A stretch of DNA of 64,000 bases from Porites lobata (lineage: Eukaryota; Cnidaria; Anthozoa; Scleractinia; Poritidae), in contig CALNXK010000161.1 of assembly GCA_942486035.1 (NCBI GenBank), forward strand, positions 1,052,001 to 1,116,000. The letters run 5' to 3'. Position numbers and translations under genes: made by a program. The notes beneath the pieces are model-generated. The model was not told the DNA's origin. It searched no databases and worked only from the letters and a program-made list of their open reading frames with translations. Below, piece after piece: positions 21,979 through 33,137 of this stretch. How positions within the stretch are numbered: position 1 is the stretch's first letter; each line of letters begins with the position of its first letter.

Positions 21979-24147
21979 ATGCAGCGTAACGCAGTACGTC
22001 TCTGTTCATATTCCCTAAACCCTGGCGTTACACAAGTCTTCGAAGCTTCTCAGACTGGAGATGTAGACAAACTTCGGAACATTTTAAAGCAAATGCAAGC
22101 CCATGAAATAAATACAGCATTAGACACTATGGCCATGACAATGGAAAGCTCTTTTTGTGGAACGCCAGTAGCTTTTGCTGTTGCTAATGGGCATATGGAT
22201 GTTTTAAGGTGTCTGGTTGAAAATGGCGGCGATATTAATTCTCGCCGCTTGGTTCGAATATATTCTGATGATCACAAGTGCGACAAGTGTACTCCTCTAA
22301 TGATAGCTTGTGAAAAAGGACACATAAATGTAGTTAAATTTCTCATTGGACAAGGAGCGTGTACGGACCTTCAAAATACGGGGGGCGAAACAGCTTTACA
22401 CTTCGTTGTTCGGGCCAAGGGTGACTCGGTTGGCATTTCAAGACGTTTAATTGAAAATGGAGCCGACGTTAATGCAAGAACGCATAATAAACGCACGCCT
22501 TTGATGCTTGCGAGCTCTAATGATGACATAAATTTGGTGAACTTTTTACTTAAAAATGGAGCTTATGTTAATCTTGAAGACGATCAAGGAAGGAGCGCTC
22601 TTCATTACGCAGTACGTGCCTCTTATCATGATACTTGTGATGTAGTGAGATGTTTGATTAGTGCCGGAGCTAACGTAAACGCACGTACAAAATGTCTCAG
22701 TTCTCCTCTGATGAAAGCAAGTGAAATGAATAGTATTAACATTGTAAATTTCCTCATTGAAAATGGAGCCAATATCGACTATCAAAACAAAGAGGGCCTC
22801 ACTGCTCTTCACTATGCCCTCACATGTTATCGAGGTAACTTTGTTAACAATATCAGTGAAGTTGCTCACAAACTTCTTACCCTCGGGGCATCTAACTTAT
22901 ACAGTAATCAACGACTGACCCCTTTACTTTATGTCTGTAATCGGTGCGAGATTTCAGTTGTAGAGAACTTGGTTCTGAGGCCAGAATATACAACGAAAGA
23001 CAGGATCGATGCTCTAGAGCTCCTAGGTGCCTCTCTCGTCACTTGTTTGCCACTTAGAGACTATGATGTCCTTGAAGTAGGATATGAGTACATGAAGCGG
23101 GCTATGGAAGCAAGGTTTGAAGATGGCTCAAAACTTTTGTTAAAACAACCAGTTGAAGCTGATGAGGATTATCAAAATTGGAAAGAAAGCGAAACCATAG
23201 AGGAACTTGCTAAGATAGAAGGTAGCACTGACGCCATAATTTTGGAGGGTCTTGTGATAAGAGAAAGAATTCTTGGAAGGGAAAATACAGCACTTCTTGA
23301 ACCACTACGAATTGTTGCTCAATACTATGGTAACCTTGGTGATCTTTACCTTCCCACCTGTATTGGACTGTACAAGCGTGTAATTAAGATAGCCCACAGG
23401 TGCAGTGACTCAGCCAGAGAAGAAGTTGATAAGTTAACCAGTTTATTATATAAAATGGTCAGGAGCAATGGCTATCCAAAATTGAACGATTTAGTTACAT
23501 TGCTTGAACACTCGATTCTTGAGTATGAGATGGAAAAAAAGCACATAACAGAGCTAACGTCTGAGAAAAAGCCACTCAAGCAACTGATTGATGCGCATAG
23601 ATCACACTTGTCAAACTCTCTTCATTGTCTAATAAAACTTGTGCAAATCACGAAATGTTACGAATACGGGAAAACTTCAAGGTGTTTATCAGCGTTACTG
23701 CAAAGACTTGTCCAAATGAATCCTCGTGATGATCTTGGAAATAACTTGTTACACAAGGCTGTTGGTAACCTTGTGAGTGGTGAAATCCTCTGCATAGATA
23801 CAGTCAAATTTTTCATGAATGCGGGGGTCAGTGTTAATGCGGTCAACAACAATGGCGATACCCCGCTTCACAGAGCGGCCATGATCAAGCCCAACAATCG
23901 TGCCGAGCTCCTTCATTTGTCTGACATGTTGACGGTTTTGCTAAATGAAGGTTCTCACCATGATTTCGTCAACAATCTTGGTAAAACAGCCATGGACCTG
24001 GCCACAACCGACGAGGCGCGCAGGATTCTATCAGAGAATAGAAACCTGGAACTGAAGTGCATCAGTGCTAGAGCGGTAAAGAATTTTGGACTTCCTTATA
24101 TGGGAGTTGTGCCCAAAACATTGGAACGATATATCAGTATGCATTAG
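21979..24147 (+). CDS. FEM1: FEM1-like CRL2 substrate receptor, gene 3
   Basis: Encodes 722 residues from the chosen ATG. The open frame continues 64 codons upstream to an ATG at 21787, but that stretch has no counterpart in the other three genes, and QVFEASQTGD aligns with the N-terminus of gene 4, so the inner ATG is preferred. About eight N-terminal ankyrin repeats occupy residues 61 to about 345 (CTPLMIACEKGHINVVKFLI is one). RIDALELLGASL at about 342 starts the TPR-like middle, which includes IRERILGREN. A C-terminal ankyrin pair contains NNNGDTPLHRAAM. The tail has LKCISARAV and VPKTLERYI, matching a BC-box/Cul2-box. It is clearly diverged from genes 1 and 2. Poly(A) signals AATAAA occur near 24219 and 24247. 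No intron is seen. Confidence 0.93.
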   Translation: MQRNAVRLCSYSLNPGVTQVFEASQTGDVDKLRNILKQMQAHEINTALDTMAMTMESSFCGTPVAFAVANGHMDVLRCLVENGGDINSRRLVRIYSDDHKCDKCTPLMIACEKGHINVVKFLIGQGACTDLQNTGGETALHFVVRAKGDSVGISRRLIENGADVNARTHNKRTPLMLASSNDDINLVNFLLKNGAYVNLEDDQGRSALHYAVRASYHDTCDVVRCLISAGANVNARTKCLSSPLMKASEMNSINIVNFLIENGANIDYQNKEGLTALHYALTCYRGNFVNNISEVAHKLLTLGASNLYSNQRLTPLLYVCNRCEISVVENLVLRPEYTTKDRIDALELLGASLVTCLPLRDYDVLEVGYEYMKRAMEARFEDGSKLLLKQPVEADEDYQNWKESETIEELAKIEGSTDAIILEGLVIRERILGRENTALLEPLRIVAQYYGNLGDLYLPTCIGLYKRVIKIAHRCSDSAREEVDKLTSLLYKMVRSNGYPKLNDLVTLLEHSILEYEMEKKHITELTSEKKPLKQLIDAHRSHLSNSLHCLIKLVQITKCYEYGKTSRCLSALLQRLVQMNPRDDLGNNLLHKAVGNLVSGEILCIDTVKFFMNAGVSVNAVNNNGDTPLHRAAMIKPNNRAELLHLSDMLTVLLNEGSHHDFVNNLGKTAMDLATTDEARRILSENRNLELKCISARAVKNFGLPYMGVVPKTLERYISMH

Positions 24148-24461
24148 TTAGGATACTGTTTCTACTTAAGGGGGCATTACGGTTGTTTTTTGGGGGAAAT
24201 GATGTTGATTTGGGAACGAAATAAATTTAGGTAGAAAAGTTATATAATAAAAGCTATTATTAAAAACTGAATCATTAGATAATGCAATTTTAGAGCTCTG
24301 TTTAGCTTAGCCATCATGATATATGAGCTATTATACTTTATATGCTCTTGAAATATGGTAACTGTACGCGTCTGCTCAAAATTAAAAACAAGCTGAAAAT
24401 CGGTTGTTTTTACAAATAAAGTCGGGAAGAATTCTCGATATTTTGTGGGCGTTTTTAATTG

Positions 24462-24463
24462 AA

Positions 24464-24500
<37 letters not shown>

Positions 24501-24571
24501 TATAGCCACCCGCCTCGTTGGCTTTCTTATCTGCCACCTCATATCCAACGTGCACTCGTGGAATAATTGTT
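24462..24571. mobile_element. Short palindromic element with AACAATTATTCC ends
   Basis: AACAATTATTCCACTCGCG and its inverted partner enclose GTTGGATATGAG and its complement. The same termini occur in the element at 53709-53820. It is about 110 bp and folds almost completely on itself. Confidence 0.7.
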
Positions 24572-25549
24572 AAAAATACCGAATTACTCCCCTGGGCCTC
24601 AACCTCTCCGCCCCTGTACCACGCAAACGTTCACGTATCCCCTGCCAGTGAGTTTGAGTCCAAAGGCAATTTATTACCAAGGCTTCCTGTCTTTCGCTAT
24701 CTTAGTAACAAAAGTAAAGAAAATGAGGTCACCTAAATATTTTATCCTCAAGATTTGTTCCCGCAACTTCCACCGAGCGTCCTCAAATTTTGCAACCAAT
24801 ACAATTTTTCTGTTAAATGCAACTAAACGTTTCCCTCTCAAAAACATACTATAATTTAAAAATATTAATCCGCTTCAGTCGTAATTTCAAATGACATCAT
24901 TATTTGAGTGTAGGCCAGTTTCATCTACAGAATCGACAGTGTTTAAACCTATGGTTTGACCATTCAAATGAAAACTCTTCAGCGGTATACCTGTGCATGA
25001 TACTATTAATTTACCGCACAGTTCTAACTTGGTTAACTTTTCGGATTCTGTGCCGACGAAGTGCTATGATGGGACCCAGACTGGATGTGTCCATTGAAAT
25101 TTAACCTCTTCAGCAGCTCTTTTTTCATGGTGTCTATTCCCAACATTTCGCAAAATAAAGTATTGAATTTTCTCCTAATTGATTTGGATATTTTTGAGGA
25201 AAAAGAAGTGCCTTTCATTAGGACTCGATGCGTTTTGGTTAGGTTGATTTTGAAGTGCTTATTGTAGAAAGCGAGGTTTTTTAAGGCTTGCCAATATTAG
25301 CATACCTGAGATTCAGTCAATTAACTCTTTAAGTCCCAATGTGACAAACAGCAATTTTCTCCTAACGATATCCATATACTGTCAAGAGATACGGTTATGA
25401 GAATTAACAAAATGATGACCAAAGAGAAAATGGCTTAATCTGTTATCAAATTCTCTCAACTTATTCGTTATGGACATGTACAGACACCAGTTTGGAGAAT
25501 TTGTATTTGGATATTTAACAATTAATGAATGAGGCTGAGTATCTTATAA

Positions 25550-25622
25550 AGAATTATGGAAATCGAGGAGGGTGTTATACGGCCAAGGCGGATAACACCC
25601 TTCGAGATCTCCATAATTCTTC
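25550..25622. mobile_element. Short palindromic element
   Basis: AAAGAATTATGGA, GAGG and GGGTGTTAT pair with their complements around a centre near 25590. There is no ORF. The surrounding 24572-26247 has no gene I can support. Confidence 0.55.
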
Positions 25623-26247
25623 GATCATATTATACTAAAGCCGAATTCAATAACTGTTTTATTATTCATTCAAAATAATTCCCTGTTTAAAAAAATAGCT
25701 AAAACATGCTTACCTCCATCGATGTTGAGTTCATTTTCGATAGAGCAAGTAAAGGGTTGTTCAGCTCCGCAAATATTCTCCAAATAGCAGATGTCGCCCT
25801 TCGAGTTGTCTTCTTGCTGTTCTTGCCATGTTTTTAGCTATTATTCCGCCTAGTTCTTACTCTTGAAACGAGTGAAATGTCCACCTTTTTTGTTTTCACA
25901 ACCAAAACAAGTCAACCTCGTCCCAGGTCTTCTCGGTTAACGGTACATTAACCTGCAAGGAAGCTGCACTTTTGACGTCATCGGTAAATTAATCGCAAAA
26001 TCCTTCCAAATTTGGTCATCATTAGCTGGTTATGGTGAATTATGCGTGTGATTTTAGCCAATCAGAATCGGGGAAATATTTTAAATGAATAATAATAATG
26101 GGACTTAAGCGCCGGCTAGGGAACAGAATATGGAGAGTGTAGAAATATAAAGAAAGAATTTAAACTGAATTTTAGATAGGGTAGGTCGTAATTACTTCCT
26201 CTAGGGATTAACACACGGGAAATGACCCGGCTGCTTTTAGTAATCTT

Positions 26248-26710
26248 AATAGAGAGGAGAAGTGTGACGTCACGTCACCATGGTAGCACATTTTCTAGAT
26301 GACAATAAAACCAACGACAACGGCGACGGAGGAAGAACGGCAAAAAATTAAAGTAAAAGGTTTTTATTGACAAAACAACAAATTTGCACGTGCATCACGC
26401 TATTTTGTAGATTTCTTTGCCGTCTTGCACCCCTGCGACATGAAATTTTCCTAATTTCACGCGCTCGCTTTATGGAGTCGGTGAACACAACACAAAAGTT
26501 GTCTTTTTCCTCTTCTGAACTTAGATACGATCCTTTAGGATTCAACCCTAGAAAATGTCGCCAACATTTGCCAAATTGAATGAAATTGAATAAGATGGAT
26601 GAAGTTTGAAGCTGTGCGAATTAACTTTTTAAGTGACGTTTTCGGTTTGTTGTCATCCAAAAATGTTTTGCTACCATGGCAACGTGGTTTAACGACTTCT
26701 CCTTTCTATT
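26248..26710. mobile_element. TIR element upstream of FEM1 gene 4
   Basis: AATAGAGAGGAGAAGT with GTCACCATGGTAGCAC at the left is matched by the inverted sequence ending AACGACTTCTCCTTTCTATT at the right. TGACGTCACGTCACC at the left includes a CRE-like octamer. It ends about 290 bp before the ATG of gene 4. Confidence 0.7.
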
Positions 26711-27001
26711 GTGCTAGTCAATACTCTTTTACAATAAGAGTTGTCAGATCGAATTAACTGGCTGTCTTATTACTAACGTGGATCAAAGTAGCCGATTCTT
26801 TAACACTTCAAGAATGACGTAAATGCAAACGTCATTGGCAAACTGTCAGTAACCAGCAAGGCTAAACAGGAAAAAGTCGCACCCAATAGGACATTTTAAA
26901 GCACCCTCATCAACAATATAATAAACTAGATTTTTAACTTTCTTGCGTGGCCCTGCAGAGTGTTTAACCGTATTTTCGTTTACTCTGCATTGTTCGACAA
27001 A

Positions 27002-28927
27002 ATGGGGGAAACCATGTCGCTACAAGTACCATCTGCACCATGTGCAAATCAAGTCTTCGAAGCTGCTAAGACTGGAGATGCCTTGAGACTTCGAACCGCT
27101 TTAGAGCAGATGAAAGACAGTCATGAAATAACTGCGGCATTAGAAACCAAAGCAGTTTCAACAAGTTTAAGTTGGGAGCCAGTGATAGGCGAAATGGAAG
27201 CCACACCGCTGGTTGTTGCGGCCGAGCTAGGTCATGTTGACTGCGTCAAAGAACTTTTGAGGCACAACGCCAACATTGAAACTCAAGCAAAGTTTATGGC
27301 TGTCGCTTGTTTTGGAATGATGGAATTGAGTTTTAAATTTACTCCTTTGTTCATTGCTGCTAGTAAAGGGCATCTAAATGTTGTGCGTTGTTTGGCTGAG
27401 AGTGAAGCCGATATCAATAGTACACGATCCAATGATAACTCAAGCGCGCTAATGATGGCAAGCTTGAATGGCCACTTGGATGTTGTGAACTTCCTTCTCG
27501 AAAAAGGAGCCAATATTGATCATCAAAACAGTGATGGCGAGACTGCTCTGCACTATGCCGTAGCCGGTGACTCCTCGGATGTTGTTCACACACTAATGAG
27601 CCGTGGAGCTTCCCAGTTGTACAACAGCAATGGGATGACCCCTCTTCTAGACTCCTGTAATGGATGCAGTATTTCAGTGGCGGAGGTATTGCTCACCAGA
27701 CCAGAGCTTACAAAGCAACAACGAATCGATTCTCTAGAGCTTCTCGGCGCCTCTCTTGCCACTGATACCCTCAATCGATATTTCACAGAGCCAACTCTGG
27801 GTACAGCATTTCAGTTCTTGAAGCGCGCTATGAGGGAAAGGTTCCAAGTTTCCGCAGGCCAATCGAAACCCCTGTTAAAACAACAAGCGGAGTCCATGGA
27901 ACCTTACCAGAACAGAAAGGAAAGTCAAAGTCTTGAAGAACTCGCACAAATAGAAGGTGACAGAAACGCAATCATAATGGAGGGTCTTATTATAAAAGAA
28001 AGAATTCTTGGGAAGAACAATTTACAGCTTATGGGTACAATTCAAGCTATTGCTGAGTACCAAAATGGTTGTAAAAACTATTACATTAGCATAAGATTGT
28101 TTAAACGCGTCATTGATATAGCCCAGCATTTCAATAAGTCAATCGATTTTGCCCTGAATCGTATAATTAATGTGCTTTATCAGATGATCCAAAGTGACTG
28201 TCCTCCAAGCCAACAGTTTTTAATCAGATTGCTTGAGCAAACAGTTTTGGAATACGAAAAACAGCCGGAAAAGTTGACAAGAGAACTTCATTCCGTGGAG
28301 AGTGAAGAAACGAGAAATTTCCTGACACGTGTAAAGGAAAATGAGGAAGGTGGTCTGAGGAACCATTTGCTGCGACTATTGCAAATCTTTTCCAAACTTG
28401 GACCTTATGACAAACACGAAAACACCTGTCTATCATTATTGATGGACAAACTTTCTCGCGTGGATCCTCGCGACGAGTTCGGTAATTCGCTGCTGCATCT
28501 TGCGGTTGGAGAAGACCGTAATGAATTGCTTCATGTCATAGCATACCCTAACTCACCATTTTCCTTGCCATGCATCGATACAGTTAAACTTCTTTTAAAC
28601 GCTGGCATGGATGTTAATGGCGTTAACAATAACGGCTACACGCCGCTTCACAGAGCCGTCACTTTAAAACCCAGCGATGGCAAGATTCAAATTTTGTCAG
28701 ACATTTTGGAGGCTTTGTTAAATGGGGGAGCGCATCATGATTTTGCCAACAATAAGGGAAAAACACCCATGGACTTAGCGGTAACCACTAAGGCTTGCAG
28801 CCGTCTACAGTTTGAGAAAAGAAAACTGGAGTTAAAGTGTATCAGTGCCAGGGCTGTCAAAAAGTTTCGACTCTCGTACTTGGGAAAGGTTCCAAAAACA
28901 CTGGAGCGCTACATAACTATGCATTAA
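27002..28927 (+). CDS. FEM1: FEM1-like CRL2 substrate receptor, gene 4
   Basis: Encodes 641 residues, the size closest to vertebrate FEM1. The ATG in ACAAAATGGGG is chosen; upstream the frame has only a GTG at 26960, and a second ATG lies at 27014. About five N-terminal ankyrin repeats (residues 68 to about 240) include TPLFIAASKGHLNVVRCLAE and ETALHYAVAGDSSDVVHTLM. RIDSLELLGASL at 241 opens the TPR-like middle, with IKERILGKNN. C-terminal ankyrin repeats contain NNNGYTPLHRAV. The tail keeps LKCISARAV and VPKTLERYI, so Cullin-2/Elongin binding is expected. It has fewer ankyrin repeats than genes 1-3, so it may be nearest to the ancestral form; this is inference. Confidence 0.93.
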   Translation: MGETMSLQVPSAPCANQVFEAAKTGDALRLRTALEQMKDSHEITAALETKAVSTSLSWEPVIGEMEATPLVVAAELGHVDCVKELLRHNANIETQAKFMAVACFGMMELSFKFTPLFIAASKGHLNVVRCLAESEADINSTRSNDNSSALMMASLNGHLDVVNFLLEKGANIDHQNSDGETALHYAVAGDSSDVVHTLMSRGASQLYNSNGMTPLLDSCNGCSISVAEVLLTRPELTKQQRIDSLELLGASLATDTLNRYFTEPTLGTAFQFLKRAMRERFQVSAGQSKPLLKQQAESMEPYQNRKESQSLEELAQIEGDRNAIIMEGLIIKERILGKNNLQLMGTIQAIAEYQNGCKNYYISIRLFKRVIDIAQHFNKSIDFALNRIINVLYQMIQSDCPPSQQFLIRLLEQTVLEYEKQPEKLTRELHSVESEETRNFLTRVKENEEGGLRNHLLRLLQIFSKLGPYDKHENTCLSLLMDKLSRVDPRDEFGNSLLHLAVGEDRNELLHVIAYPNSPFSLPCIDTVKLLLNAGMDVNGVNNNGYTPLHRAVTLKPSDGKIQILSDILEALLNGGAHHDFANNKGKTPMDLAVTTKACSRLQFEKRKLELKCISARAVKKFRLSYLGKVPKTLERYITMH

Positions 28928-30366
28928 ATTTTTAATAATTTCTTCTGCCGGTTTTTTTTTTTAAGTTTGGTTTCTCCATAAAGCGAGGGTAATTGTTTCA
29001 AAGCGTATTCTTTCTTTTCACGTGAATACCGTTTCAATTAAAGTTCTTGAACTTCTGTTTTGGTTTTTGTTACTCAAAAAAGTGAAGATACTGTCCAAAA
29101 AACATTTTTTTGTCTCAAATGCCTTCAAACTCGATTTAAAGTCCGTGCTGGAATTATCTCCTCTCCTTCAACCTCCTGCGCATGCCCTGACCGCGTCGTA
29201 GGTATTGGTGTTTAAGTATTGGTGTCTGATTAACGTAATTTAAGAGAGGGCCGAAACGTAGTATCAAGCATTGCCTCACGTATGCGCAATTATCAATAGT
29301 ATTTTCCTCAAAATTGTGAGCTTCTTCTCAAAGGAGGGAATCTAACAACTTTGTGACGACTTGGGAACTGCTACAAGTTTTCCCTGTAATAGAGATATTG
29401 TTAATAGAGAAAAATGTCTCGCGTTTGTACATATGTCTATAACTCGCCTTAAATTTATACTTTGCTGTATTTTATGATGCGCTAGTATGTAAGCGGTTTC
29501 CTTATTTTTTTTAAAGCTTATTAAGTAGAATACAATGCATATACAATATCAACAGAGAGAGAGACACAAACTAATATAAAAGAAGGGTAACAAGGTACAA
29601 GAAAAGATTCAATTCGTACGAAGGATATTACAATACTAATCTAGTAACTTAGAAACTAACAAAAATTAACCGAACAGACAACTTCAACTTCTTTAACTTT
29701 GTTTAGTAATTACAATAGATTGGCCCGCAAAATAGCAATTGCTAATCTATGCGGCTCAGTTAAAAGAAAAATAAATTGAAAAGAAAGGAAATGAAGGAAA
29801 ATATTTTAAGTTACAATAATTCTTATTTCTGTCATAGTCAAAATTGTATGCGGCTAAAGGCTTCAAGAATCTCGAACGCATGAAGGCTAAGAAACTACAC
29901 GGCTCGCTTTCTTTGGCTGGGTGTAGATATCAGGCAAAGTTTGAACATGTGTAAGAAATAGCCAATCAAAACACGACTATTGATGTTCCTATTTCCCCAT
30001 GATAACCATCCGCTACACTAGCATTCTGAGTGGGAGAGCGGAGTTCATTAACAATAGATGTTCAATAAAACATCAGGTGTATCACGTGGTAGAGAATTAG
30101 ATTCCAAAATGAAGATGAGATTTTCTTAACACTACTTTTTTTTTTAGTTCGCAAGCACGATCGAGCCAGCGTCTTTTCTGCGGCAAAATGCTATAGCCTT
30201 CGTGATTTTGCTAAGAGTTTTTGGCGGTCTTAGTGGCGGCAACAGGTTTTGGAATTTTAACAGTTTTATCATTTTGCAAACATGAGAGGGCTAAACTTCC
30301 TTCAAAAAAAAAAAATCTTTCTGGTGAAAGAAAGTAAAATGAAGCTATAGTACTGTTTAAAAACGA
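28928..30366. other. Intergenic sequence downstream of gene 4
   Basis: A possible ATTAAA poly(A) signal for gene 4 lies near 29036. The rest is AT-rich with short A/T runs. I see no gene, RNA or clear repeat. Confidence 0.4.
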
Positions 30367-30630
30367 ACAGGAGTGCATTATCAGGTTTAAAAACTCTCGG
30401 CTTCACCTCGTATTTTTAAACCTGATAATACACGACTACGTTCTTTTTGAACGGCTTCAAAATCTCTGATATATATCAATTCATTCTTGCACTGATACTT
30501 AGATTTTGGGTTATTTGGTCTAAAAAAACTGGATGTAAAGTTAAGCCGTATCTTTGTCAGATATAAAGACACTCATTGAACATTGATTTCTTTTGTTTTT
30601 TCTTTATGAGTTTTTAATAAGTTTTTGAAG
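30367..30630 (+). repeat. Interspersed repeat family R, copy 2
   Basis: Same ordered motifs as 15976-16250: ATTATCAGGTTTAAAAAC palindrome, GAACGGCTTCAAAAT, TCATTCTTGCACT, TCTTTTGTTTTTTCTTTATG. Confidence 0.75.
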
Positions 30631-33137
30631 GGGTGTCTATTTCCTTAAAATACCCGAAAATAAAAAATGAAATGAAATCTCTCCGTCATAGTCGTCCGGT
30701 TCCTCGAAGCTCAAGGATGTGTTGAGTAAAGTCAACCAAATTTAGGTATCCGTTCTAGGATAGTGTCCGTCTTATAGAGAGGGACTTGCCGGTAGCCTTG
30801 GCTGTGTAAAAAAGCTCCCTCCTCCCACGCCCTGCGTGGTCTGGAGGCTCCTGGCGTGGTCGGATCAATGTCACCAACGTACGGAATTTGTGCATTGTAG
30901 TTTTCGTGAGGACTAAATGAGACTTCCATTGCAAACATTCTTGTTAAATGAACCCTTCCCTAAGTCTTGCAAGTTTCTTTGCATTTTTTTTTAATTTTGT
31001 ACAAAAGCTACTTTAAGATGACATAAGTGTTTTATATTTCAACCCTCTTGCACACCCGGTGAAAGGGGTGGGTGACTTAAAACAGCTTATACGATATTTT
31101 TACAGACGGCACTTTCGATTTGTTTAGCTGCTTCGGATTGAATGTTTCAGTAGCAATTAATCAAACGCCAGCTATCACTACCCTGAGTCCCTGAGTGGGA
31201 GTCGTTTCCGTCTCCTTTTAGCAGAAGCGGGAGAAGCGCACGAGACGCGCCAGCAAGGAGCCTCTTCCCTCTGTCATCTTAACTTTTTACCTTTTTTGCC
31301 CCTTACCCTCGCGCGCCTGAGGTGCGCTTCACTTCCGCTTGGTTGAAAGCAGATGAAGTAAATTTTTCCAAGGTAAAAAGCAAAATCTTCTACAAACAAG
31401 ACTTTTTCATTCACAGATTATGGAATTCGGCCACTTCTTATGTGTTACATGGACCGCGTCCGGTTTTTAGTAAGGGTATTCAACAACAAATTTTAAAAAA
31501 AGGATCGAAGTCGAAATTCCTTTTGAAGAGACAAAGCCCAGGGGCAGCTCATTCTGTTAGTCTTTTCCTTTTGCAAAAGAAGTTAGTTATTTAAGAGTTT
31601 TAATTGGAAACAGGTACAGGTCGGTATATTGAGTTTATACATTGGCGAGCTAATTATTATCGACTTATGTTTTGTCTAAAACGGTTTATAATAAAATTAG
31701 AAGTGACTTTATCCAGTTTGAGTGGGGTTTTCCTTGTTATTCCGTTTCCCCATAATTAAAAACAATACATCCCCGTCAAATAACCTATCCTCACCCCCTC
31801 CCCAAAACAAAATACTTTGTCAACCTGCAGTAAGGCTATTACTTTGAGCTCAGCGTGGGTAAATGTGAGCCTGATTCCGTAAGAGGAAAGTAAAGAGATA
31901 TATAGGAAGTACATAATCTCAGGCAATCGCTTTGGACCGTGTAAAATGCTGGATATTCTTTTGTTAAAGTATCAGTGCCTAGCCAAATACAAACGTTATA
32001 ATAATAAATAATAATAATAATAATAATAAATGTTATTTAGCCAGGGTTATCTCTTCAGCATAAAATGCTGCTATCAATGAGGGCCCTGGAAAAAAAATAA
32101 ATAAATAAATAAAATAAAAATATTCGTAAAACATTCGCGTACCCCCCCCTCCCCCACCCCCGCCTACCCTCTCCCGTTTTAAAATGATACCTCTAAAGAT
32201 AATGACAGGATCAGTGATAATGCAGCAAAAAGTTTTTCCTTCCCAGAAAACAGTTAGTTATTAAATTGGACTTGCCCTTAAAATGCTTTTTTTTTCATAG
32301 AAGTTCCTACAGACACACGATAAACGAAATATTATGTTCAATTATGCTACGTGGCTCCATCCGTTTCCACGTGCATGATAAGAACCAATCATGAAACATT
32401 TTTCAAATCCCCAGGTTAGTACGCGAGAGCGCCACATTCAAATTCAAAATTCTGTGATAATTATTCAGTCTGCGAAGGTTTACGCGAAAATACGCCATTC
32501 TTGTTGCGAACAGTTATGTTGACTCTTGGGGAATATTGCTGTTTCACTGCCGTTCAGTTCGTTTTGCCTTCTTCACTTCGCCACAAAAATACTACTGGCA
32601 AACATTCAGGAATCTCTGGCTACGAGAAAACAAACCACAAAAGGTAGGTAGAAAATTCTTTTCGGTATCCGAGGCTCGTTCAGCTAAGTTTGTTATTCAT
32701 ATCCTGAAAACTGCAAGATAAACCAGGTTATTTTGTTGTTCAAGTACGTTTTAATATTGATAGTCATACTCACCAACAATTATTCATTTGCTGCAGATGA
32801 AATACTGAATTGGAAGCAGAGACAGACGCTCTAAACTAGATGATAACCACATGGCGAAGAGCTTGCCGACTTGAAGATTTATACCCTTGGCAGACATGAA
32901 ATTCAACAATAAAAAGTAAGGCCTGCTTTTTTGTCACAAGGAGAACGCCATCCCGTAAAGAAATTGTTTGCTTAAAATTGTTTGAATCATTTGTTAAAAA
33001 TTTTAATAATTAGAACATTCACCATATTTGTCAGGTAGTGGCCTCACCTTGAAAAATCGGGGAAAAGGACTTTTATAAGGACAAATGAGTACAGATTGGC
33101 AAAGTCAAATAACTTTCGCTATGCGAGAATTGTTAAT
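30631..33137. other. Gene-free stretch with microsatellites
   Basis: GTGTCCGTCTTATAGAGAGG near 30765 is a fragment of the MITE family at 17641. An AAT-type microsatellite occurs at about 31997-32030 and an AAAT-type one at about 32085-32120. Open frames at 31322-31594 and 32536-32721 are short and unsupported. Confidence 0.45.

Noticed and set aside
31997..32120. AAT and AAAT microsatellites as regulatory signal
   Set aside because: Ordinary low-complexity tracts without further structure.
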